NCBI RefSeq assembly: GCF_032062135.1
Contig: NC_092859.1
Span: 125,152,033 to 125,216,032, forward strand
Direction: 5' to 3'
DNA: 64,000 nucleotides
From: Pyxicephalus adspersus
Taxonomy: Eukaryota > Chordata > Amphibia > Anura > Pyxicephalidae
Translations under genes and position numbers: made by a program
Shown here: in pieces, positions 1 to 12,086 of the stretch
Layout: the number at the start of each line of letters is the position of its first letter
Numbering within the stretch: the stretch's first letter is position 1
The notes under the pieces: generated by a model
Told to the model about the DNA's origin: nothing
The model's database searches: none
The model's input: the letters and a program-made list of their open reading frames with translations, nothing else

Positions 1-235
1 TAATATTTGACACTGGAGTATTCTTCCTCCACTGATCACTAGGATAATATTCTTCCACTGACCCCTGACACTGGGACATTGTTGCTCCTAATGTTGTCAA
101 TGTCCCACTGACTTTTCACACTGGGGCTTTCGTCTTTCCACTGACATCTAACAAGGGCATGCTTGATGTCACTGACTGCTGACACTAGAACATTCTACTT
201 TCCAGTCACTGCTGACCCCAGGGAACTCCTCTTAC
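1..235. repeat. degenerate minisatellite (CACTGAC / GACACTGG units)
   Basis: Repeated blocks of the type TGACACTGGGACATTGTT followed by CTCC and CACTGAC occur at irregular 40-50 bp spacing from the window edge to about 235. They have substitutions and small indels. The array probably extends to the left of the window. Confidence 0.7.
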
Positions 236-2999
236 TAGCCGCCAACACCAAATGCCCTTAAACTACCTAAACTACATCTTCCCTTCCTGCAAGCCATGCC
301 TATACTTTTAGCAACCTAGTTACTACATCTATTTTCTTCATTAAAAGGTTTGATTTAAAGTTTGATGGTTGTATTGCAATTAATTAGGTTGGGAAATCCA
401 ATAAGTTGCAGAATAAGCTCTGGATCTGAATACCTCTGATTCAGTACTAATCAACACTATAATGATAAAAATGACTGTAGGCAAAGGTAAGCAGCAAAAA
501 TTTATTTTTCACAAGAAAATAAAAAAATGAAAATGTATTTATTTTTTTGAGTTCCCAAAAGTAAAAACAAGCTGTTAGATTGTTTATCTCTCCAGTAATT
601 AATAATGCTAAAATATGACACTTGGGTAGATACAATTTGGCCCTTAATGGCCCTATAAAATAAAGTGGAGCATAGAGCGACATGGTTATGTAAACAAGGT
701 TACATGTCACCTATGTGACCTTAATACTTTTGTTTTGTTTTTTCCTACAGGATTGCCAACTCAACCTTTTAATTACTAACCTATCTAATGTTCTCAGGTT
801 TTATAGTTAATTAAATTATGCCAGTGATTTTCCTTCCTTTCACTCATCAAGGAAACTTGGGCTATTAATATGTGTAAGTAATTAAAGATGTTTTGGCAAA
901 TGTTGAACAGATTGGTATTACCACACCAAGTTTTGTATATATTAAATATGTTTATAGCATAGAATATTGAAATTAAAATATTCTTACTTTATTTATATCT
1001 GACAATGAAGAACGACTACAATTCCCAAAATAAGAGTATTGCATCCTGAGCCTTTGTGATCTGAAAAGTATCTTAACTCATAGCTTCCATTAGATGTCCT
1101 TATTGAATATGTTTTGGGTATATATGTTTTGCTGATGTTTTGTTTAGCTGAGGCAAATACCCTAGGTTTTTGATAACCTATACATTCCCATCCATGCACA
1201 ACATACTTCAGCATTTTGCTTTGTTGCACCTTCAGTGCCTTTCTATTGTTATTTTCACCAATGATTTTCTTCTGATTTGGATATTCTATTATAAAAATGT
1301 ATACTTTGTTTGTTATTAAAGAAATATTAGCAGCTGAAAACCACACAAAAAACTAGACAGTAATGTTGTTTGATTAGTGTCCTTATTCTCTTGGAAATTA
1401 TTATTATTATGATTATTGTTTTAATTATTTTGTATAGTATTGTCATCTAAAGTAAGAATCAAACATGAATACACAATACACATAATAAAAAAACTTACAG
1501 CTATACCAATAAAAAAAGAGAAAACCCTCTCTTGACAAATTTGCTGTTTATACAGTAGGCAAGACCATACAATTCTGTGACTGAAGATGTAGTGTGAATG
1601 AAGTGTGTAGCCTAATAACTATATTGTGGTGTTTGGACTGAAGGAACATAAACCATCATATTACTTGTATGACTGTACTGGCTCCAGTAATTAGCCAGGT
1701 GTGGAAAAGCGGGTGCATCTGTGTCCCTGGTGGAATTCTCAATGGTATATAAAGCTAGAATGTTCATCATTTACCATTACCCCTACAAACTGATAATACC
1801 CAATATCTGGTTGCACTGACTAAGCCAGGCAAGTATATCTTCTGCTTGTACATGACAACATGGCAAAAGTCATCCATGCTTATTTCACTTAACAAGCTAA
1901 GAGAAAATTCCCTAGCTATAGTACAAAGTCTATATTCATTTAGTGAATCAACCCCCTTGCCATCGTGAAATGTCAAATTTACATCAGATTTAGGATGATG
2001 CTATTTGCTCTATTAAAATATCACAGAAAACAGTATACAAATAGGTTTTTGTCATTTTTGCTAAATTTCAGATCATTTTATTACAATTCTGGTTTCTCCA
2101 TCCAGTGAAGCAGGCAAGCACTTAAATTTTCCTATTTGAAGTAAAAGAAAATATTCAAATTAAATTTGACATTATTATAATCTTCCTAAATTCAAGAAAG
2201 CTTAGTGCTTGCCAAGAAATTCATAGCAGATGCTAAAGAACATTGAAGTGGAAAGTAGGAAAGGCAGAGGTTGTTTAGTTCAGGGCATTCACAATCATTC
2301 TTTTCTTATTTCTGCTGCAAAGCATTTTCTTAATGTAAATGCTGTTGATTCTTCATTTTTCAAAGAAAAGATCTCCTTGTTCTGTCTGTTTCCTGAGTGT
2401 CCTATTTTTCATTGTATTTTTTCATATTTTGCAGGGTTTCTATTTGAGGGAAATAAATCTGTTGAATGTATTTTCTATACTTCATTAAGAGACGTATAAA
2501 GTTACTTCAATCCGTTTTGGGGTCAGTTTTATTATACATTTTTCAGCTGTTCATGAGTTTATAAATCATGTTATAAACCTTTTTTAATATGTGCTTAAAA
2601 CCTTGGTCATTTAGTAACTAACCCTCAAAATATTCGAAAAAATTTTTAAGCTGCTATATGAAAGCACTTGATGTTGAGACATATGTTTGCACTGAGCTTA
2701 TTCATACTTTCTATACACCTTGAATGTGTAGAAAATGGTTCCAATTTTGAACAATGTTAACAACAACAATAACAACAACAATGTTAAACAATATAAACAC
2801 AACAGTTTTTCACATATCCCTCTCTCTTCTGTAGCCCCATTCATTATACATACAAGCAGGAGCCCACAAGGCAATGAATTAATTCATTTCAACCTCATGA
2901 TGGTGTTGGTTTATTTAACTCCACACCTTTAATCCACATAAAACATTTTTTATTGTTTTGTAGCCCAACACACTTTTTGCTGCTAGATGAAAGTAGAAG
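236..2999. other. intergenic, AT-rich, no gene recognised
   Basis: No splice-consistent coding block and no named transposon. An AAC/AAT simple repeat lies at about 2757-2785. The open frames here are short and of low complexity. Confidence 0.6.
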
Positions 3000-3290
3000 G
3001 TCAGGTCAGGCAACAAAGAAGCCTGGTGCAAACAGAATCTGGCCATTTACCTGTACCTGACTCCTAGCCTGATGCGTCACTTGCACTTCCTCCCCTTGCT
3101 AGCTATTTAGGTGAAAGTCTTATATCTGGCTAGCCAGCTGATGAACCAGATACAAGTGGAAGGTCAAGCTCCATCTGTTCCTAAATACCTTGCTGGTTAG
3201 CCCAGACCCAATACTTTTACCTGGATCCCTTGTTTGTTTAGCTTAAGCCCTACTCATGCACTTGGCTAGCCAGCAAGGAAGCCAGGTGCA
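3000..3290. repeat. local degenerate repeat with GCTAGCCAGC motifs
   Basis: GAAGCCTGGTGCA near 3020 and GAAGCCAGGTGCAGGTG near 3273 bracket a GC-richer block. In it, GGCTAGCCAGC, GCTGGTTAGCC and TTGCTAGCT-type words recur about every 60-70 bp. It looks like an old tandem array; the family is unidentified. Confidence 0.4.
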
Positions 3291-3504
3291 GGTGTGAGAT
3301 GTATTGTGATACACAAACTGAGAATTTTTATTGAACTTGTAATTATTACAGCTTTAACTTATAGGGGAACTAGAGTCCTACTTTGATGGTTTTTGGTGGT
3401 TATTGCAAAAAGGGGCAGGCAAGGTCCCTTCTACAAAACCACATCTTACCTGTCTGATCATGTCAGGAATATTTGAAAAAGCTGTGCAGTTTTTGAGGAA
3501 AACC

Positions 3505-3600
3505 AGCATACCTGGCTTCCTTTGCCAGGTATGTGTGTTGGGGATGGATGAACTCCCACGCACCTGCAGTCAAGAAAGCTGAAGATGATTGCTTGGCAGA
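3505..3600. repeat. fragment of the TTAAAG-ended interspersed family
   Basis: CATACCTGGCTTCCTTTGCC and GGATGAACTCCCACGCACC match the core blocks seen at 59430-59500 and 20610-20650. Confidence 0.5.
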
Positions 3601-3619
3601 AGAAGGTGCCCCTTAACCC

Positions 3620-5690
3620 CTGAGAAGACTTTGCAGCTACATACAAAAGTATTCCAGCCTAACTAGCTAAGTTTTTACTAACTGCATTATCGATGTACCA
3701 TACAAATTTATACAGACTTGTGTTTAGTTTCTAGTATTGCTTCATTTGGATGAAATTCAAATTAAGTTTTACTAGTACCAAATATAACATCAGTGGCAAT
3801 TGGCTTATTTAGCACAAGAAATTATGATGTGTAATGATATTTAATTGTCTGCAGCAAGAAATTATTTTTCAGTTTCATCAGATTAGAGTATTTAGAAGAC
3901 TGAAAGATGATTGCTAATTGCTTATTGCACTTTGCACTTTCCTCATTGCCTTTTTTGAAATAATGTCCAAAGAACATATGTGATTTTGTAGCATTTCCGT
4001 AATACAGATAGATTTCTGAGTCTGTACTGTTTATATCTACACAGGAATTCTTTACCTTCTTAGTCATAGACATTTAAATGTCAGTCTTTAAATCCAACTG
4101 AAAATAATTTCCTAATCTTTATAGAATAGTCAAAAATTGGTAAAAAAAAAACAAAACAATAATATAATAACAAGAAAATGACAACTGAAGAATAAAACTT
4201 TCATTCATAATGGATGCAGGGATGAAAATGTAGTCAATTTTCATAAATGAGTAAGATTTTAGCACTAAACACCTTTACGTTTTATGTCCTTACTTAATAC
4301 CATTTGGATGTTTACTGTGTTTTAACCTTTTTGGCTTGCATTCAGTTAGAAATGTATCAGCCGGAAGATAACTTGACCACGTTGATATATCTTTGACTGT
4401 AGTAAAGTAATATGAAAGGAGGGAGTGTTAATGTTGTGGCATATTTCACGATTGTTCATGAAATAGTTTGTGTGCCCAGGCACATTACACATACGTCATC
4501 ATTTTGTGTAATTAACTTCCTAGTCCTATCCTGAAAATTGAGTTTTGCCTACATTCTAAAATAATTGTTTACTTTAAATTATTTTGATCCAGTATAAAGG
4601 TTGTAAAAATAACTAAAATATTAAATTACCAGAGGTCACTGCAACAATATTAGTATATGTCCTCATAGTGTACATTATAGTACTGTACTGAGAAAGTAAT
4701 TACTTTTCATTATTTTTTTTATTTAAAAAAGAGCTATTGCAGACCATTTAGAATAAATAACTCATGTTAATGGCATAGCATATCAGGTTTAATCTTTCCT
4801 GCGCCATGAACATTTAGAATCTGCATGTCACGACTATTAATCTTTAATTTAATGGACCTTAGTCTGTTAATTAATTAAAAAGAATATCAGAGTTATGAAG
4901 AAAATGTGTCTCTGGTTACAAGCATAGTGATCAGTCTAAAATTTTTTGACTGATTGTGGAACAGAAGCAAAGCTTTCAGTCTCAAAGACTGAAAAATTAA
5001 ACTGTGGGGTCTATTTATAAAGCAGTTTATCTGACATTTACCAAACATTTTCTGGTAGATAATCAATCACTGCCATTAAAAAAAAGCATGTACCAGGAAG
5101 ATTCTAGAGCAGTGTTTCTTGATCTTTTTAACATTTTAAAAAAGTTCAGGTCTTCAGGGATATGTGCAATAATTACTATATCCACAGCTTACACTACATT
5201 AATTATTGTGATGGTAAGTCGAAAAAATACCTTTTACATTGCTGGCCAGTAGAAAAAAATGTCATCCTTACATATATCCAAAACTCCTAAACTGACCCAT
5301 GAGACAGAAATACCTTTGTTTGGTCCTTTCTACCCTAAAACAACTAATTACTATTACTAATTATCAATTAAGAATACATACATCTCCACTGACTGTTGTA
5401 CACTATATCACATTAGTGATCTGTTTTGTATGATACTACTTTCATTAGTCATATACTACCTTCTGACACTAAGGTCCAATATTCACACTGCTTATGATGT
5501 TTCTCAATAAAGAAATATGGTGATATTTATTTTGAAGTATATGTGACACTGTGAAAAGTTTTTGTAATATGATCATTTCTGATTCACTTTTTGATGTTAA
5601 AGAAATGACCAGTGTTCTAAAATACTATCTTATATTGTAGAATGAAAAGTTAATTTTCAATACTGATCACGACCATTCACTTTTTACTTT
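3620..5690. other. intergenic, no gene recognised
   Basis: AT-rich single-copy-looking sequence. Nothing I can name. Confidence 0.5.
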
Positions 5691-5709
5691 ATTTATTCTC
5701 ATATGTTGT

Positions 5710-5990
5710 TACACAGCTGTTCTGACGTTCCCCATACATCCCCTGAGGAAGCCTGGTAGTGAAACGCATCGAGTTGGGACTTTTGATATTTATACCATCT
5801 GTTTATTTAGTCAGATTACTATATGTCTAGGCACCAGAGGCAAACCCCCTAAAAAGCCATCTTGAGGGGATGCCTTAATACTACATTTGTTTTATTAATT
5901 CTTGAATTACCCGCTGTTTATACTGTTATTGATTATTTGTATTCCTTATGATTGCATACCTTTAGGTATGCTCAATACACAAAAAACCCT
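5710..5990 (+). repeat. interspersed repeat with GAAACGCATCGAG core
   Basis: CCCTGAGGAAGCCTGGTAGT and GAAACGCATCGAGTTGGGAC form a block whose core resembles, in antisense, the CCAACGCATTTCGCAGCC block at 9019-9036. The GC-rich, CpG-containing core stands out from the AT-rich surroundings. Known frog genomes carry many copies of such GAAACGCGT-type cores, but I cannot name the family. Confidence 0.4.
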
Positions 5991-6198
5991 GTCTTTTCTC
6001 ATTATTTAAATTTTTAAAACAATTAGAAAATTAATGGTACCTAGATGAAACACAAAATATTTAAAATCTAAAAAAAACTAAAAACTTATTTGTTAGAAAC
6101 AACAACAGTTACAATTTATATAGCCATATACCATTGTTGTTTTACTTATTTTTAAATTCTGAGATCACTTTTTGGCACTTGTAATCCATGGACATATT

Positions 6199-6397
6199 GA
6201 GCCAGGTTTAATAAAGCTCTCCAAGGCTGGAGAGAATACACTTTCATCAGTGAAACTGGGTGATCCAGCAAACCTTGAATGGATCTGGTCCAGGATTCAA
6301 AACATTTGCTAGCAAATAGCAAAATCCTTCCAGGTTTGCTGGATCTCCCAGCTTCATTGAAAGTGTATCCTCTCGAGCTTTAATAAATCAGGCCCAT
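6199..6397. repeat. fold-back MITE, family 1, copy A
   Basis: The left arm TTTAATAAAGCTCTCCAAGG and right arm ending GCTTTAATAAATCAGGCCCA are inverted copies. The centre carries TTTGCTAGCAAATAGCAAA. Both arms include GGGTGATCCAGCAAACCT-type sequence in opposite orientation, so the element folds into one long hairpin. Confidence 0.85.
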
Positions 6398-6937
6398 TAT
6401 ATCTACAGGACACAACAATATTTGTAAAAGACCTCTGTCTCTAAAACATATTTCTCGTAATATTCTATGTACAATTGTGTTGTCATATTTTTTTACATTA
6501 ATATAGGAATTATGTTTTCTAGGCCCTGGTTATTTCATCCATGTGTCATTACAGAAGGCCAATTGGTTTATATTTTATTGCAATGGAATGTTTATAGATG
6601 TATGTGCCTGATATGACCATGCCAACAATAGTTGAAATAATGAAATTGTTAACTTAAGCAGAATTAATTGTTTATGCTTTTGGTAATTGTTCCTGATTGT
6701 ATAGTCATTTCTCTGATCATTTGCTATTAGTCATTGAAATTCTATGCTTTGAAAACTTGCACTGCATTATTACCATTATTGTTTTTTTGTATTTTGATCC
6801 TGAAAGCACTTCTTATTCATCCATTCCACAGCCAAAACTTTATCAGCCCCCTTATGTACTTAGACTATCTGCCCAGCTAATACAATGTAAAATGTAGATG
6901 TACAAGAAATTACTTTGCAAATCTTTTTATTATAATA

Positions 6938-7346
6938 CAGATAGTCTCCATATTAAGGACATCCAACATACAGACAACTCCTAGATACAAACGGGCTTCC
7001 CTGTTTGCTCTGCTGAGGTTGTGGGTGATCTTAGGGGGTGAGCTCTTTCTGCAGCCTCTTGTAACTCTTTAGTGACCAAGACAAACTCTGCAGTTGTTTC
7101 TTTTTGCATATCAAAGCTCAGATTCCTCCAGAATTTAATGAATTTTTGGGCTCCATAAAGTTTTTCATTTTTTTGCTTTGTGATTTTATACATTACCAGT
7201 GAGGATTTTATACATTAACTGACACCACGCTGCCTAATAATTTGTTGCGACAAACATCTGTCCTAATTGTACCTGTTCAGACTTACAAATTCAACTTAAG
7301 AACAAACCTACTATCCCTATTTTGTATGTAACCCGAGGATTACCTG
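6938..7346. mobile_element. Tigger/pogo-like nonautonomous element, copy 1
   Basis: A 409-bp element bounded by CAG...CTG with TA at 6936-6937 and 7347-7348. The interior matches 58259-58753 closely (AAGACAAACT, AGTTGTTTCTTTTTGCATA, GAGGATTTTATACA, GACAAACATCTGTC). The right terminal part, read in reverse, gives CAGGTAATCCTCGGGTTACA. It is noncoding. Confidence 0.75.
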
Positions 7347-7348
7347 TA

Positions 7349-8559
7349 TATGTATAATCTACAACTTGAATATATAATGCTTCTAAATTCCACTCAAAAT
7401 ATAGGTTTAACCTATATATAGGTTATTGTAAATCTTTACACAGTGGTACATGAGATGCCCATTGGATCTCTTATTAGTCCCCTGAAGTGAATTAGGCTTT
7501 TTTTTATCTTAGTTTTGTTTTATTTTAATCTGACTTCCATATGAAAGAGTTCTCAGATTAAATGTTTTTTTCTCTGTACTGAAACCACAATGTCTGTGGG
7601 TTGCAAAATAAAACAATTACTTACAGTTGTAACAGGGATGTTGTCTTTTAAGTAGTACAACATTTTGAAAGGTTAAAAGGCAAAAAAACAGCTCCAGGTA
7701 GCATCACTTCAAGTACTTTGAATAATTACCTTTTTCCTCTAGACCAGTATTTTAGAGTATTTTAAAGTTTTTTTACTGTCCAGTCCTCCAAAGAGCAAAA
7801 ATGTTAAATACCAGCTAAATACCAGCCTTGACACACATGGAAAATATAATGTATGCAATGGCTGTGGTACAAAGCCACACTACTGCCAGAAATGTTCCTT
7901 CAGCTGTTTTGCTGCTGGACTTTACACAAATGAGTTTAATGGCTCCCTCCTTCTAATTCCAAATAGTCAGAATTGTGTTACATTAATAAATTAGATAAAT
8001 AGCTGGGCAACTGCTATATGTGCATATGCACATAGGGCTGCAATAAGAATTTATTTTTTTTTTCTGCAAGAAATCTGCTACAAGAAGACTGCAGATGAAA
8101 ACTGTGTTTGGCAGAAAATACACTATCAATATTGTAGACTAGCAAGAGATGTTTATTTTGGACTTGGCGGAGGCTTTGAGTGTTTTTTTCTTTGCAAAAT
8201 GTTAACCAATGAAAATTCATGAGTCACTGTTTTTCTATATTCAACAATAAGCTCAGCACACCTGTGCATAACTCCTGCAAGGTAAATAGAAAAGTATACA
8301 AACTGTGACAGTAGTAAAGTTGGTAGTTACAGTGCCAGGTCATAATATAACAATTGTTAGGGCAATATGAATATGATTCCCTTGCACATTTAAACATATC
8401 ATGTCCACTAAAGTTACCAGTATTAGTTACTATTCTTGGAATTGAATGCTATCCCACAGGGTCTAACTGCTTTATATCACATTAGTCTGCTTTGATGGCC
8501 CAAAATATAATCACAAAAAAAATTGTTCCTAAAAAATAAACTATCTTATTGACAACACA
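7349..8559. other. intergenic, no gene recognised
   Basis: AT-rich sequence between a Tigger-like element and a fold-back MITE, without recognisable features. Confidence 0.5.
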
Positions 8560-8787
8560 AAGGCCCTGATTTATTAAAGCTCCCCAAGGCTGGAGAGGAT
8601 ACACTTTAATCAGTGAATCTGGGTGATCCAGCAAACCTGGAAAGGATCTGGTACAGAATTGAAAACATTTGCTAACAAATAGCTAATGACTTATAGGAAA
8701 TCCATTCCAGGTTTCTGTATCACCTAAGTTCACTGATAAAAGTGTATCTTCTCCACCCTTGGAGAGCTTTGATAGATCAGGCCCATT
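8560..8787. repeat. fold-back MITE, family 1, copy B
   Basis: It starts AGGCCCTGATTTATTAAAGC and ends with the inverted arm GCTTTGATAGATCAGGCCCA. The internal GGGTGATCCAGCAAACCTGG is also inverted later in a diverged form. It is about 228 bp. Confidence 0.88.
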
Positions 8788-9009
8788 GTATGTTTTAAAA
8801 AAGGTACTTTATTTACAACATGTACAAAATTAACATACATCATCCTATATACGTAATTGTTAAAAAGCCTTAGTTGACAACTATCTTTATTAACAAAAAA
8901 AGGCTCCTAATAAAGGCACCTTTATTATTTAAAGGCTCCTAAGATCCTCATTTACATCAAAATATAGAAGACAACACTTTTTATGAACTAAGTCTTCAAT
9001 TGGAGTCTA

Positions 9010-9070
9010 TACACATTCCAACGCATTTCGCAGCCTTGATCGCTGCTTTATAAGGAATGAGGGTAGCAAA
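9010..9070 (-). repeat. CCAACGCATTTCGC block (antisense of the GAAACGCAT-type core)
   Basis: On the minus strand it reads GCTGCGAAATGCGTTGGAAT. This is the same sort of CpG-bearing core as at 5760-5780. The rest of the element is too decayed to bound. Confidence 0.35.
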
Positions 9071-11096
9071 TCAGATCTACAAAGAAGAAAAGGCAGGTAT
9101 TATTAAGAATACCAACTTTCTAATTGTTAGCCAAAATCAATCCAATAACAAAGGTACAAACCTTACAATGTCCATTAAAGAGCATTAACCACCATTGACC
9201 AGGCAACTTTAAAACCTAAAATAAACTTTAGTGAAGTAATAAAGTAACTCAGATGCATTCTCTAACCATTATTATGTGGATTCACCACCAAGCAATATTT
9301 GATAGCAAGTGGAAGTTAGTGTTACTGAACCTGCCTCTGCTGCATCCATTCATTCTCTACTAAGCTGCTGCAGGTGAGACGCTACATGTAGCAGTTCAGT
9401 AGCTTGAGGAAATGGCAGTCCAAACATTGCTTAAGCTTCCAGGTTCCAAGAGCTTCATGGTACAAATTGCAGTCTAATGCATATTTGTAAAAAGCCTACA
9501 GAACATGCTTGCAATGTTTTATTTTACTATTAAAACATATACAAAGGTTCACAAGTTACGTTTTTCTGTAAAACACCAGTACTTTTACTAGCTATAGGTG
9601 TTTTCTACCTGGAGGTTTTTTTTAACTACAGGTTGGATATATATATATATATAGCTATATATTTAATAAAAAAATGCCAGGAATAAAATGATAGCTTTGC
9701 CCTTTCTGTATTGAAATCTGAATCACTTTAACATTGGAATGTCACAATAATGTAACCTTTATTTTGGAACAACAGCTTCAGCTGAATGAATTCATGATTC
9801 CCACATGATTCACCCTTTAGTTCTGATAAAAATAATATACTTTTACTCAAAATAACTCAGGAAGTTAGAATAAAAGCACGGCACAATGTGAAACACTAAA
9901 ACTATATGAAGAAACAATTCCTCTAGGTTAATAACTGGGGTACTAAGGGTAATTTCTTGGGACTTGGGAGTCTGTATAACAAAGATAAGCCTGTGAGTAA
10001 CTCTTATAAAGTTAACAGCCTTGTTCTTTGAAATTGCTTCTGTTTAGTCTTAATGATTTGCAGGATTTTCACCATATATTTTGAAAAAGAGAAAATAACT
10101 TGCATAAGTCAAGAAGCAATCAGTATGAAAAAATATCCGATAGACATTCAGTGCATGCTTTGTGGTCTCTAAGAATTACATTGTACTTACAGCAAAGAAA
10201 TCTTGTCACAGTCAGTATGTTCCCCAATAGCCTGAATCATGTTAGCCAAAAAAGATATGGTAACATAAGTTCAAAAGTTGAATGCAAAATGTCCTTGTAT
10301 AGAGAAAATTGGTTTTCACACTTGCTTGTATTAAACTGGAAGTGAAAACTACATGAAAGATTGAAGACAGAAGGTTAAGGACACCTTTATCTAATAGAAT
10401 ATAGCAAATAAAGGGTCTGTGACACAAAATCCACAAGTACTTTATTGCTTTACTAATAAGTGTTATGTCTATGTGCTCTTTCTCTCTTTTTAAATATATA
10501 CATTCAATGCAAACATCTAATCAGCCAATCACATGTCAGTAACCCAATGGATTTAGCCATGTAGAAATTCTCAAGAAGACCTGCTAAAGTAAACTTGGGT
10601 AAACTGGGCATCGGAAAGAAAGATGATTTCCGTGAACATGGCATGGTTTTTGGTGTCCGGTGGGCTGGTATTTCGTAATCCAGAAACTGCTGTTTTGATG
10701 GAATTTGTACACACAATAATGTAATAATCACTGGTTAATGCCAGGGGTCAGAGGAGAAAAAACAGACTGCTTCAAGCTGATAGAAAGACAACAATAACTC
10801 AAAATACCTCCAATGATTTTTTAAATGTCACAGCCTAACTTAGTATTGTTGCTGACTATGTCCATTTCTTTATGACCACAGAGTACCCATCTTCTGATGG
10901 TCACACACATTCATACATATAAGCCTTTCTACTCAGCATTTGATTATTCAATTTAGAAATAGCTTTATTGAAGCAGTTCACCCTACTACCCTTTGTCAGT
11001 AATCAAGTAAACCAGAAACATGGCGGGAAACCTACCCAAGTATCCTTGTTGCCTCCTACACAACAAAATTGGCCTTATACTGATATAATAACATAG
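9071..11096. other. intergenic, no gene recognised
   Basis: AT-rich; a short AT dinucleotide stretch is at 9636-9660. Two opposing open frames around 10100-10440 lack similarity and coding character. Confidence 0.5.
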
Positions 11097-11176
11097 GACC
11101 ATAATAAGGACAATAGATCATAAACTCCTCGGAAAAAAAATGTTAGTGACATGACTATGGACTCACTTGTCATGTG
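11097..11176. repeat. V-SINE tail fragment
   Basis: The words GATCATAAACTCCT and TTAGTGACATGACTATGGAC match the tail of the element at 47043-47372 (GATTGTGAGCTCCT, GTTAGTGACACGACTATGGA). Confidence 0.5.
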
Positions 11177-11514
11177 TAATCGTTTTATTACAGATGTTTC
11201 ATTTATTGTCTATTCTAATCATGACATGCCTACTTTGTCATCCAGTTATAAAGACCAATGCCCAGTAAGCAGCTCATTGTAGACATGCCCATTTTTCTCC
11301 AATGCACAAGGATCCCTCTATCTAATATTCAGTGCCATCATGACCATAAAAAAACTCCATCAGATTTATGTTCTAGGGTCTGCCTGTAATTTTCCATTGT
11401 TTTTTTGCTTTTTATTACTCCAAATGGTCCAAATTCTTCTGTTACTCCCAAATATAATTTGTAAATAAATGTAATTGTAATTAAATGTTTATAGATTTGG
11501 AAACTTTGGAAATA

Positions 11515-12084
11515 CAGTGGTACCTTGGTATAAGTCCTTAATCCATTCCAGATCCTTGGACTTATACCAAACAGGACTTATACCAAACAATTGTTTTTCC
11601 ATAAGAAATAAAAGGAAAATGAATAATCTGTTCCCAAGAAAAAAATCCTATTGTTATTGGCATATTATACATTGATGGGGTTGTATAAAATAATTTAAAC
11701 ACTGCTTAATACTAAAATACATTAATTTACAAAGGCAATTAGATGAAATAAATGAAAGTTTAACCTCACTTTACCTTGCTGAGAAGAGTTGAGTGCCTAC
11801 TAGGATGGTGCTGGGAAGGGAGGAGGAGAAGAAGTTACAGAATTCACGGAGAGTTTTAGTGCGGGTTGTTCACTGAATGGTAGCAACTGGCTTACTGACG
11901 CTTGTGGGCATTCGTGGCTTTGTCTCGAGAGAGGTAAATAAGGGTAGCGCGTGGTGTTATGACTCATTTTGACCCATACAAGTTCTAGCACAAAGGTTGT
12001 ATACCAAGCAAAATTTTCAGGTCCAAACAGGACTTGTACCAAGTTGGACTTATTCCAAACCGGACTTATATCGAAGTACCACTG
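11515..12084. mobile_element. TA-flanked Tigger/mariner-like nonautonomous element (570 bp)
   Basis: The left end is CAGTGGTACCTTGGTATAAG and the right end in reverse is CAGTGGTACTTCGATATAAG. The inverted ends match at about 20 of 23 bases. TA lies outside both ends (11513-11514 and 12085-12086), the target duplication of the Tc1/mariner/pogo superfamily. GGACTTATACCAAAC-type words are repeated near both ends, as in subterminal transposase-binding arrays. No transposase remains. Confidence 0.85.
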
Positions 12085-12086
12085 TA

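Noticed and set aside
1..235. CRISPR-like array
   Set aside because: Units are degenerate and spacing irregular with no conserved repeat/spacer alternation, and the window is vertebrate DNA.
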